A stretch of 38,331 nucleotides of DNA from Acetatifactor sp. Its GTDB lineage: Bacteria > Bacillota > Clostridia > Lachnospirales > Lachnospiraceae. Shown here piece after piece: positions 24,633-32,115 of the stretch; the first letter of the stretch is position 1; each line of letters opens with the position of its first letter. A model generated the notes under the pieces. It was not told the DNA's origin. It made no database searches and was given only the letters and a program-made list of their open reading frames with translations. The stretch spans positions 1-38,331 of the forward strand of contig JAEEVF010000017.1 in NCBI GenBank assembly GCA_016290775.1. The letters are read 5' to 3'. Both the position numbers and the translations under genes were made by a program.

Positions 24633-24749
24633 TCGAGGTAATCGTCACAGAAGAATGGCTTCCCTGTCCATCCCTCGAGGTTGGAGAGGCAAGAAGTTTG
24701 ACCTAGGATCAAGAATGCATGAAAGCAGTCAAATAAAGGAGCGAGAAGT

Positions 24750-27700
24750 ATGAGATCTTGCGACAGTAACATGACATTATGGACGGATGGATGGGAGTTT
24801 TTGAAGGTTCCGTTGGGGACCACGTATGAGGACGCTTGCGCGCATAAGAAGGAATTTACGCCCGTGGAGTTGCCTCATGACTGGCTCATTTATGATGCCC
24901 ATAATCTCTATGAAGATAGCTATGGATGGTATCACAAAGTCTTCGAGAATCCGCTTTCCGATGGTGAGCGCATGATGCTTCGCTTCGATGGCGTATACAT
25001 GGATTGTACGGTATATGTCAACGGTAAGGCAGTTGCAGACTGGAAGTACGGCTATACGACCTTTGACGTTGACGTCACCGATCAGTTGAAAAAAGGCAAG
25101 AATGAGATCCTTGTTCTGGTGCGTCACCAAAGCCCTAATTCCCGCTGGTATTCCGGCGCGGGCATCTACCGCAACGTTTGGATGAAGGTTTGCAAAAAGG
25201 CGTATCTTCCCATGGATGGCACCTATGTCGTGGCTAAGCCGCGGGGCGCCGCTACGGAGGAGAATCACAGTTTCGAGTTGTCCATCACGACGGAGGTCTG
25301 CGCGCAAACGAACGCCGCTTCTGCCGCAAGTGCTGCAAAAGATAATTCTGGCAAGGGCGCCAAAGGGAGCGCACCCGAAACATCTAACCTCCGCGTGGAA
25401 TATGAGATCGCCGAGGAACCTCTCTATGACTTTGGCGATTCCAAGACGGAGAGCGAGGAGCATTTCACGAAGAAATTTGCAGGTACCTGGAAGGGCGCGA
25501 CTTGGAGTGCTGACGTAAAGGCGACCGAAGCGCCCGACACGGCAACCAAAGCTGACGCAGCGCCCGCCACGGCAACCAAAGCCGACGCGGCTGCCGCCAC
25601 GGCAACCAGCGAATCCGACGCGAACAAGGCATGCGCCGGCACGGCGAATGCAAACGCTTCCCTCTGCACCGTCATTGAGGATCCGGCGCTTTGGGACATG
25701 AAGTCCCCTTATTGCTACCGCCTTACAATAAAGCTTTTTGACGGCGAGGAGCTTCTTGACTGGCAGACGGAAACCATCGGTTTTCGCAGCATCGGCTTTA
25801 CGCCAAGCGAGGGACTGTTCCTGAACGGCAGGACGGTCAAGATCCAGGGCGTGTGCGAGCATCATGACCTTGGATGCCTTGGCGCGGCCTTCCACAAAAA
25901 GGCTTTGGAGCGGCAGTTTACGATCCTTCGCGAGATGGGTGCGAACAGCATCCGTACCAGCCACAATCCGCCCGCTCCGGAATTCATGGAGCTGTGCGAC
26001 CGCATGGGCTTTTTGGTGGATGCGGAATGCTTCGACATGTGGGAGCGCTCCAAAACCACTTACGACTACGCCAGGTTTTTTAAGGATTGGGCGCAGCGCG
26101 ACGTGCGCAGCTGGGTGCGCCGCGACCGCAATCACCCCAGCGTTTTCCTGTGGTCCATCGGCAATGAGATCTACGACACCCACGCAGACGCCCATGGCCA
26201 GGAGATCACGAAGCGCCTTATGGAATATGTTCGCGAAAACGATCCTGAGGGCAATGCGCAGGTGACCATCGCGTCAAATTACATGCCTTGGGAGGGCGCG
26301 CAGAAGTGCGCGGACCTCGTGAAGCTGGCAGGATATAACTACGGCGAGAAGTGCTATGCCGCGCATCATGCGGCGCATCCGGACTGGGTTCTTTACGGGA
26401 GCGAGACCACGGCAGTCGTGCAAAGCCGCGGCATCTATCATTTTCCGCTTTCGCAGTCGATCCTTTCGGATGAGGATGAGCAGTGCTCCGCCCTTGGTAA
26501 TTCCGCCACGAGCTGGGGCGCGGAGACCACGCAGAAGGCCCTGACGGACCATCGCGATGCGCCTTATGTGTTCGGACATTACATTTGGACGGGCTTCGAC
26601 TATATCGGCGAGCCCACGCCTTATCACACAAAGAATTCCTACTTTGGGCAGATCGATACGGCAGGTTTCCCCAAGGATTCCTTCTACATGTTCCAATCCG
26701 AGTGGACGAACTGGCGCGAGAAGCCCATGGTTCACGTGTTCCCTTACTGGGATTTCAACGAGGGCCAGATGATCGACGTATGCGCCTGCTCCAATGCGCC
26801 CCAGGTGGAGCTCTTTGTGAACGGAAGGCGTCAGGGACGCCAGCAGCTTGAGCATGAGAGCGGAAAGCACCTGATGGGAAATTGGCGCGTGCCCTATGAG
26901 CCTGGCGTCATCACGGCGATCGCATATGATGAAGACGGCAAGGAAGTCTGCAGAGAGGAGCGGCGCTCCTTCGAGGACAGCAGGCAGATCAGTCTGACAC
27001 CTGACAGGTTTGTCATGAATGCGGATCCGGAGGACATGATCTTCCTGACCATCGAGACGCTGGATGCCAAGGGACATCCCGTGGAAAATGCCGTCGACTA
27101 CGTGACGGTCCGCATCGAGGGGCCGGCAAGGCTTCTTGGCATGGATAACGGCGACAGCACGGATTATGATGAATATAAAACCAGTACGCGAAAGCTCTTT
27201 TCCGGCAAATTGCTCGCCGTGATCGCTTCGACGGGCGAGGCGGGCGACATCCGCGTCGTGGCTTCCGGCGAAGGCCTCAAGGAATGCCAGGTGTTGCTGG
27301 AGGCGAAGAACATTAATAAAACCGCGACCAAGCGATACCTTGAGGACTGCACCAAAATGCAATCCGGCGCGGGGAGTGCCGCCGCTCCCGCATACTTCCC
27401 CACCAGAAAGCTTGAGATCACGGCGGAGGACGCAAAGTGCAAGCTTTCGAGAAGAAAGAAGGAGATGTATCTGCAGGTGCGGATCCTGCCGGAAAATGCA
27501 ACGCCTGACCTTATCTGGAAGGTGGTTGGCCCCGGCGGCATCGAGCTTCCCGTGGCCAAGATCGAGGAAGTGACCCTGGGACAGGCGCAGCCAGACACGG
27601 CGCAAGCCAGCGACCAAGCGCAGCCTGACAGCGCCACGGCGCAAGCCAGCGACCAAGCGCCAGGCACGGCTCCCAAGTCTGCCTCCAACGTCCGCATGGC

Positions 27701-28604
27701 GAAGGTGAGCGCCTTAGGCGACGGCGACTTCCTGGTGCGCTGCATGGCGAAGGAGCCGGACGGCAAGATCACCGTGATCAGCGAGCTCGACTTTTCCGCC
27801 AAGGGCTTCGGACAAGCCTTCCTGGATCCTTATGGCTTCATCACGGGCGGCCTCTACACAAAGAGCAAGGGCGACATCGGTAACGGCAATGAAAAGGGCT
27901 TCTCCTTCTCGCGCGAAGGCGAAAGCGCAGTGCTGTTCGAAAATATAGACTTTGGTGAGTTTGGATCGGACGAGATCACCATCCCCATCTTTGCCCTGAG
28001 CAGCGAAGCCTATTCCATCGAGCTCTGGGAAGGCATGCCGGGCGAGGAGCAGAGCAAGTATATCACGACGCTGACCTATCAAAAGCCCTCCATCTGGAAC
28101 ACGTACCAGGAGGAGACCTGGAAGCTTCCAAGAAGGCTTTCCGGCGTGACCAGCCTTGGAATGCGCATGAAGGATGAAAAGATCCACGTAAAGGGCTTCT
28201 CATTCCGCAAGCTGAATAAGGCTTTCGAAGTCATCAAGGCCGCGGAAGCATCGCGGATCTACGGCGATGAATTTACGATCGCAGCGCCTTGCGTGAACGG
28301 CATCGGCAACAACGTGACCATGGAATTCGAAAACATGGACTTCGGTGAGACTGGCGCGGACGGCATCACCGTTACGGGATGGACGCCCCTTGCGGTCAAC
28401 ACCATCCACCTGCGGTTCCGCCCGGAGGGGAGCGATGAGTTCGAGTCCCGCATGGTGGAATTTAAGGGGACCGGCAAGGAAGCCTACGAGCCGCAGACCT
28501 TCACGTTCGAAAAGCTTACCGGCAAGGGCAGAATGGACCTGGTGTTCCTGCCCGGCTGTCAGTTCAATATGGAGTCGATCCGATTCCGGAAAGTTGAGGA
28601 ATAA
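24750..28604 (+). CDS. GH2 beta-galactosidase-like glycosidase with two C-terminal CBM6-like repeats
   Basis: A 1284-residue protein, ATG 24750 after AAGGAGCGAGAAGT. No signal peptide. Order: GH2 sugar-binding jelly roll (about 8-150, ELPHDWLIYD and GAGIYRNVW), immunoglobulin-like domain broken by Ala-rich inserts (to about 345), TIM barrel with acid/base E473 (WSIGNEIYD) and nucleophile E552 (YGSETTAV), a DUF4982-like domain (about 660-750), a GH2 C-terminal Ig-like domain (to about 855), then, after another Ala/Gln-rich insert, two similar modules each opening with a FENxDFGExGxDxIT motif, as in CBM6-like domains. Likely substrates are beta-galactosides or hemicellulose side chains; galactose specificity is not proven. 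It lies between GH67 and a MraY-like gene. Confidence 0.9.
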   Translation: MRSCDSNMTLWTDGWEFLKVPLGTTYEDACAHKKEFTPVELPHDWLIYDAHNLYEDSYGWYHKVFENPLSDGERMMLRFDGVYMDCTVYVNGKAVADWKYGYTTFDVDVTDQLKKGKNEILVLVRHQSPNSRWYSGAGIYRNVWMKVCKKAYLPMDGTYVVAKPRGAATEENHSFELSITTEVCAQTNAASAASAAKDNSGKGAKGSAPETSNLRVEYEIAEEPLYDFGDSKTESEEHFTKKFAGTWKGATWSADVKATEAPDTATKADAAPATATKADAAAATATSESDANKACAGTANANASLCTVIEDPALWDMKSPYCYRLTIKLFDGEELLDWQTETIGFRSIGFTPSEGLFLNGRTVKIQGVCEHHDLGCLGAAFHKKALERQFTILREMGANSIRTSHNPPAPEFMELCDRMGFLVDAECFDMWERSKTTYDYARFFKDWAQRDVRSWVRRDRNHPSVFLWSIGNEIYDTHADAHGQEITKRLMEYVRENDPEGNAQVTIASNYMPWEGAQKCADLVKLAGYNYGEKCYAAHHAAHPDWVLYGSETTAVVQSRGIYHFPLSQSILSDEDEQCSALGNSATSWGAETTQKALTDHRDAPYVFGHYIWTGFDYIGEPTPYHTKNSYFGQIDTAGFPKDSFYMFQSEWTNWREKPMVHVFPYWDFNEGQMIDVCACSNAPQVELFVNGRRQGRQQLEHESGKHLMGNWRVPYEPGVITAIAYDEDGKEVCREERRSFEDSRQISLTPDRFVMNADPEDMIFLTIETLDAKGHPVENAVDYVTVRIEGPARLLGMDNGDSTDYDEYKTSTRKLFSGKLLAVIASTGEAGDIRVVASGEGLKECQVLLEAKNINKTATKRYLEDCTKMQSGAGSAAAPAYFPTRKLEITAEDAKCKLSRRKKEMYLQVRILPENATPDLIWKVVGPGGIELPVAKIEEVTLGQAQPDTAQASDQAQPDSATAQASDQAPGTAPKSASNVRMAKVSALGDGDFLVRCMAKEPDGKITVISELDFSAKGFGQAFLDPYGFITGGLYTKSKGDIGNGNEKGFSFSREGESAVLFENIDFGEFGSDEITIPIFALSSEAYSIELWEGMPGEEQSKYITTLTYQKPSIWNTYQEETWKLPRRLSGVTSLGMRMKDEKIHVKGFSFRKLNKAFEVIKAAEASRIYGDEFTIAAPCVNGIGNNVTMEFENMDFGETGADGITVTGWTPLAVNTIHLRFRPEGSDEFESRMVEFKGTGKEAYEPQTFTFEKLTGKGRMDLVFLPGCQFNMESIRFRKVEE
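25531..25620 (+). repeat. 30-bp in-frame tandem repeat (three copies) inside the GH2 gene
   Basis: Units at 25531-25560, 25561-25590 and 25591-25620 share CACGGCAACCA; the first two differ at three positions and the third diverges in its second half. They encode APDTATKADA, APATATKADA and a third degenerate copy. They lie between a conserved strand and the TVIEDPALWDMKSPY segment. Confidence 0.92.
27596..27673 (+). repeat. 39-bp in-frame tandem repeat (two copies) inside the GH2 gene
   Basis: Copies at 27596-27634 and 27635-27673 share CACGGCGCAAGCCAGCGACC and the following AAGCGC. They encode an AQASDQA-containing unit, and separate the Ig-like domain from the CBM6-like modules. Confidence 0.9.
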
Positions 28605-28610
28605 AGCATC

Positions 28611-29582
28611 ATGTTTCATTTTTTGTTCCCGGACGCACCTGAGTCCGCGATGACCCTGTTGGGCCTTTTACTTGGATTTGCCACTACCGTGATCTTCACG
28701 GCAAAGCTGGCGGACCGTCTTCCCAAGGACGGCGGCAGGGAGTTTGCCCATGACGGCAAGCTTTCCGCAGGGAAGCCTCGGGGCGCTGGCATCATCTTTG
28801 TTTTGGCATATGTCCTCGCCGCGCTTTTGTTCCTGCCGTTTTCGGGCGAGAGGATCATCTACCTGATCCTGCTTTCGGTCTGCATGCTGACGGGATTTCT
28901 CGATGATGCGGCAAAATCCCCTTGGGGAGAATATAAAAAAGGCCTTTTGGACCTTGGCGTGGCAATCCTCGTGGCCATCACCTACCTGGTGTTCAACGGT
29001 AGCGAAGCAAGCCTTGCGATCTTTGGCGTCACCTTTACGATGCCGGCCTGGCTCTACGTAATCCTGACCATCGTTCTTGTCTGGGCCTCCGTGAACGTGA
29101 CCAACTGCGCGGACGGCGTGGACGGGCTTTCCGGAACCCTTACCATCATCAGCCTTTTGTCGATCTTCGCGCTGGACCTCCTTCGCGAGATGGAAGCGGG
29201 CGTATCTGCACCGATCATTCTTTTCTGCGGCGTGCTTCTTGCCTACCTTTGGTTTAACGCAACCCCCAGCAAACTCATGATGGGTGATGCAGGATCCCGC
29301 GCGATGGGTCTGTTTATCGCCATCGCCATCCTAAAGAGCGGGTGTCCCTTCCTATATGTTCCGCTGGCGCTGGTATTGATCCTGGATGGCGGCCTTGGCC
29401 TCATCAAGGTGTCGCTGATCCGTTTTGCAAAGATCCATTTGATGAAGAACGTGCGCACGCCCCTGCATGACCACGTGCGCAAGATCTGGAATTGGTCCAA
29501 CACCCAGTGTGTCTATCGCTTCGCCATCATCCAGATCATGCTGAGCGCCGTGGTGCTTTATCTTGTGGCGTGCCGAGCCTGA
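28611..29582 (+). CDS. MraY-like polyprenyl-phosphate phospho-sugar transferase
   Basis: A 323-residue membrane protein with about nine to ten helices. ATG 28611 lies six bases after the GH2 stop, with its ribosome site inside the GH2 end. Family motifs are clear: KPRGAGI, GFLDD (D98, D99), TNCADGVDGL (D168, D171), NATPSKLMMGDAGS (D226) and TPLHDHVRK near residue 285. The last motif differs from the HHHFE of standard MraY: here it reads H286-D287-H288. The enzyme would move a phospho-sugar, in MraY phospho-MurNAc-pentapeptide, onto undecaprenyl phosphate. Genomic context (glycosidases, greA) is not the usual dcw cluster, so it may be an additional or divergent copy. Its last codons and stop are in the first unit of a tandem repeat. 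Confidence 0.85.
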   Translation: MFHFLFPDAPESAMTLLGLLLGFATTVIFTAKLADRLPKDGGREFAHDGKLSAGKPRGAGIIFVLAYVLAALLFLPFSGERIIYLILLSVCMLTGFLDDAAKSPWGEYKKGLLDLGVAILVAITYLVFNGSEASLAIFGVTFTMPAWLYVILTIVLVWASVNVTNCADGVDGLSGTLTIISLLSIFALDLLREMEAGVSAPIILFCGVLLAYLWFNATPSKLMMGDAGSRAMGLFIAIAILKSGCPFLYVPLALVLILDGGLGLIKVSLIRFAKIHLMKNVRTPLHDHVRKIWNWSNTQCVYRFAIIQIMLSAVVLYLVACRA

Positions 29583-29700
29583 GAAAGACCAAAATGTCAT
29601 GGCGTGCCGAGCCTGAGAAAGACCAAAATGTCATGGCGTGCCGAGCCTGAGAAAGACCAAAATGTTGTGGCGTGCCGCGCCTGAGAAAGCGTGAAACATG
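29566..29700 (+). repeat. 34-bp tandem repeat array overlapping the end of the MraY-like gene
   Basis: Copies at 29566-29599, 29600-29633 and 29634-29667 are almost identical, a fourth (29668-29700) is diverged, and a fifth decays after TGGCG. Each begins TGGCGTGCCGAGCCTGA, of which the first copy supplies the C-terminal codons and TGA of the gene. There are no spacers between copies, so it is not a CRISPR array. Confidence 0.95.
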
Positions 29701-29780
29701 TGGCGCGTAAAGCAATGTGATAATGCCGAAATGGAAGGCGCAAGGCGCGCCGAAAGTAGAAGTGAGGAGAGTTAGCGAAT

Positions 29781-30284
29781 ATGTACGATGAATTAACCCC
29801 GAGCGACTTAAAGAAAATGCAGGAAGAGATCGAATATCGTAAGGTCGTTGTGCGGCAGCAGGCGCTGGCTGACGTAAAAGAAGCGCGCGCCCACGGCGAT
29901 CTTTCCGAGAATTTTGAATATCACGCCGCCAAAAAGGTGAAGAACCAGAACGAGAGCCGAATCCGCTATCTTGAACGCATGATCAAGACCGCCAAGATCA
30001 TCTCCGAGGATTCCGCAGAGGACGAGGTGGGCATCAATAACACGGTCACGGTGGAATTTGTGGACGACGGAAGTCAGGAAACCTACAAGATCGTGACCAC
30101 CGTACGCGGCAACTCCCTTGAGGGCCTGATCAGCAACGAATCTCCCCTTGGCAAGGCACTCCTTGGCAAGAAAGAGGGGGACGTGGTGACAGTGCACGTG
30201 AACGCGCAGGTGGAATATGACGTCAAGATCCTCAAGATCGAGAATACGGTCGACGACGGATCAGACAAACTAAGGAGTTTCTAA
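29781..30284 (+). CDS. greA: Transcription elongation factor GreA
   Basis: A 167-residue protein, close to the usual length of about 160, ATG 29781 after GTGAGGAGAG. The N-terminal coiled coil holds the catalytic tip motif ARAHGDLSENFEYHAAK with the acidic residues that enter the RNA polymerase secondary channel; the C-terminal FKBP-like domain has the NTVTVEFVDDG, SPLGKALLGKKEGDVV and YDVKILKIEN segments. It stimulates RNA cleavage by backtracked polymerase. The last ten residues (DDGSDKLRSF) extend beyond the conserved core, and their codons contain the AAGGAG site of the next gene, three bases downstream. Confidence 0.96.
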   Translation: MYDELTPSDLKKMQEEIEYRKVVVRQQALADVKEARAHGDLSENFEYHAAKKVKNQNESRIRYLERMIKTAKIISEDSAEDEVGINNTVTVEFVDDGSQETYKIVTTVRGNSLEGLISNESPLGKALLGKKEGDVVTVHVNAQVEYDVKILKIENTVDDGSDKLRSF

Positions 30285-30287
30285 ATC

Positions 30288-31970
30288 ATGGCAGATCAGA
30301 AGATGCGATACATCGCGATGCGCCAGGCGGGAGAGCCAATGCCAGGCGAAGACGGCCAGGAAAGCACTGGCGCGGACGACCAGGAAAGCCAAGGTGAAAA
30401 GCCGAGCACGGCCGAAAGCACAGGCACCGGCGCAGACGCCCGGGAAGGCGCCACAAAAACGCCAGCCGCGCAGCAAATCCCTTCTAGGCCTCGTAAAGAA
30501 AAGGACGACATCTGGGTCAAAAAGGATTATGTGCTCTTCGACCTGGACGGCACCCTGACGGATCCCAAGCTTGGGATCACCTCCTGCGTCCAATATGCCC
30601 TGAAGTCCTTTGGAATTGAAGAGCCGGACCTTGACAAGCTTGAGCCCTTTATCGGCCCGCCCCTAAAAGACAGCTTCATGCAGTTTTACGGTTTTGACAG
30701 TGAAAAAGCGGATGTGGCCATTGAAAAATATCGCGAGCGATTTCATGATACGGGTATCTTTGAAAATGAAATGTACCGCGGCATTCCGCAAATGCTAAAG
30801 CGCCTGAAGGCCCGGGGCCTTCACCTTGGCGTCGCCTCAAGTAAGCCCACGGTTTTCGTGGAGCGGATCCTGGACCACTTCGGCATTCGGAGCTATTTCG
30901 AAGTCATCGTCGGGAGTGAGCTGGACGGCACTAGAACGGACAAGTCAGAGGTCGTTCTCGAGGCACTCCGCAGATTCTTCCCTGACGGAAGAGTGCAAAA
31001 GCACAGAGTGTTCATGGTGGGTGACCGCAAGTTCGACGTGATCGGCGCGAGAAACGTGGGCGTCGAATCCGTTGCAGTGAGCTTTGGCTATGGCTCCATG
31101 GAAGAACTCATGGAAGCCCATGCAGATTATATCGTGCGCTCCGTCGAGGAGCTAAAGCGGTTCCTTCTTCGCGGCTTTGAGGACATGGCGACGGACCTGA
31201 ACAACCTGCAAAAGACCTGGATCCTCATCTCACAGTTTGTGATCTTCGTGGCAGTCCGCGGGCTGGTGAAAAATGCCGCGCTCGTTGCGCTGGACGGCCT
31301 GGGGATCAAGAATATTTCCGACACTGCAAACACGGTCCTTCTGGGAATTGCCTTCCTGATAGCAGGACTTGCCATCTTCAAAGTGGCGAGAGGCATCATC
31401 AAACGGACCATTTCGGACATGTATTTAACGCACCTAAAGCCCGAGCCGAAGGAGCCTTACATTGCACTCGTGATCGGAAGCATCGGCTTATCCTTAGGAC
31501 TCGCCATGCTCCTTACCTTAAGCGGCATCTCCGGTGGCTCTGAGAGCTTTCAAAAGGTGGCGCAACTCCAGTCCAGCGCGGCCCTCTGGGCAGCCATCCT
31601 GACCTACGGCATTTGTGCCCCCCTAGCGGAGGAGCTTTTGTTCCGCGGCGTGGTGTACGGTTACGTGCGCAAGTTCTTTGACGTAAAGACTGCCATCGTT
31701 GGCTCCGCCATTCTTTTTGGCGTCTACCATGGCAACCTCGCCCAGGCCGTATATGCCGCCGTCCTAGGTTACTTTATCGCATATTCCTACGAATACTTCG
31801 GTACCTTCCTCGTGCCGATCTTCATGCATGTTGGAATCAACGAGCTGGCGCTCCTTGTGGAGTACACCGGCCTCGGCAAGACCGCTTTCGTCTGCTGGCC
31901 CGTCAGCATTGCACTCCTTGTTTGTGGCATCGGCGCAGTCATCTGCCTGGCAAGAAGGAAACGCCTGTAG
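30288..31970 (+). CDS. Fusion of HAD phosphatase (phosphoglycolate phosphatase-like) and CPBP intramembrane protease
   Basis: A 560-residue protein, ATG 30288, AAGGAG 12 bases upstream inside greA. Residues 1-75 are low-complexity (Gly/Ala/Glu/Thr). Residues about 80-290 are a HAD phosphatase: nucleophile D85 and D87 (FDLDGTLTDP), the SSKPT motif, a lysine in RTDKSEV and the VGDRKFDVIGA acidic motif, with the cap helices of PGPase/Gph. From about residue 310 come about seven membrane helices with the CPBP (CAAX protease/Abi) site: E448-E449 (EELLFRG), H481 (FGVYHGN) and H514 (FMHVGIN). Both halves look catalytically intact. No stop or start signal separates them, and the frame is continuous, so this is one gene. 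Confidence 0.9.
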   Translation: MADQKMRYIAMRQAGEPMPGEDGQESTGADDQESQGEKPSTAESTGTGADAREGATKTPAAQQIPSRPRKEKDDIWVKKDYVLFDLDGTLTDPKLGITSCVQYALKSFGIEEPDLDKLEPFIGPPLKDSFMQFYGFDSEKADVAIEKYRERFHDTGIFENEMYRGIPQMLKRLKARGLHLGVASSKPTVFVERILDHFGIRSYFEVIVGSELDGTRTDKSEVVLEALRRFFPDGRVQKHRVFMVGDRKFDVIGARNVGVESVAVSFGYGSMEELMEAHADYIVRSVEELKRFLLRGFEDMATDLNNLQKTWILISQFVIFVAVRGLVKNAALVALDGLGIKNISDTANTVLLGIAFLIAGLAIFKVARGIIKRTISDMYLTHLKPEPKEPYIALVIGSIGLSLGLAMLLTLSGISGGSESFQKVAQLQSSAALWAAILTYGICAPLAEELLFRGVVYGYVRKFFDVKTAIVGSAILFGVYHGNLAQAVYAAVLGYFIAYSYEYFGTFLVPIFMHVGINELALLVEYTGLGKTAFVCWPVSIALLVCGIGAVICLARRKRL

Positions 31971-32024
31971 GGCGTGCAACCACGACGCGCGAGGCAGAAT
32001 GGACAAAAGGCACTTTTTTATCTA

Positions 32025-32053
32025 TTGAATCGATTTACCCTTGATGCTATAAT
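32025..32053 (+). promoter_or_regulatory. Sigma-A promoter of the 32116 secreted-protein gene
   Basis: TTGAAT (32025-32030), a 17-base spacer and perfect TATAAT (32048-32053), preceded by TGC as an extended -10. Start of transcription near 32060. Confidence 0.88.
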
Positions 32054-32115
32054 GAGTATGGTTATGATCTTAAGATGACGTGACTCACATATCATCGGAG
32101 AAGGAGGGTTTTCAG

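Larger units (their letters stand above)
24397..24749. other. Structured 353-base intergenic region between GH67 and GH2, no credible gene
   Basis: No frame in it has a ribosome binding site and family resemblance. It is dominated by two long hairpins (24424-24476 and 24571-24632) and several CTCGAG sites (24481, 24633, 24675 regions). Short frames on either strand repeat a GKAF peptide only because they read through the hairpin arms. The GH2 ribosome binding site AAGGAG lies at its right end. No promoter is clearly visible. Confidence 0.65.

Noticed and set aside
24426..24753. Short frames on both strands in the GH67-GH2 spacer with repeated GKAF peptides
   Set aside because: The repeated peptide arises from reading through the hairpin arms; there are no ribosome binding sites, and the plus-strand frame overlaps the GH2 start.
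29566..29700. CRISPR array
   Set aside because: Units are directly adjacent without spacers, and the first lies in a coding region; no cas genes are present.
31971..32024. Terminator after the HAD-CPBP gene
   Set aside because: Only four- to five-pair stems are visible (for example ACGCC/GGCGT around 31959-31975); the later T-run is not next to a proper hairpin.
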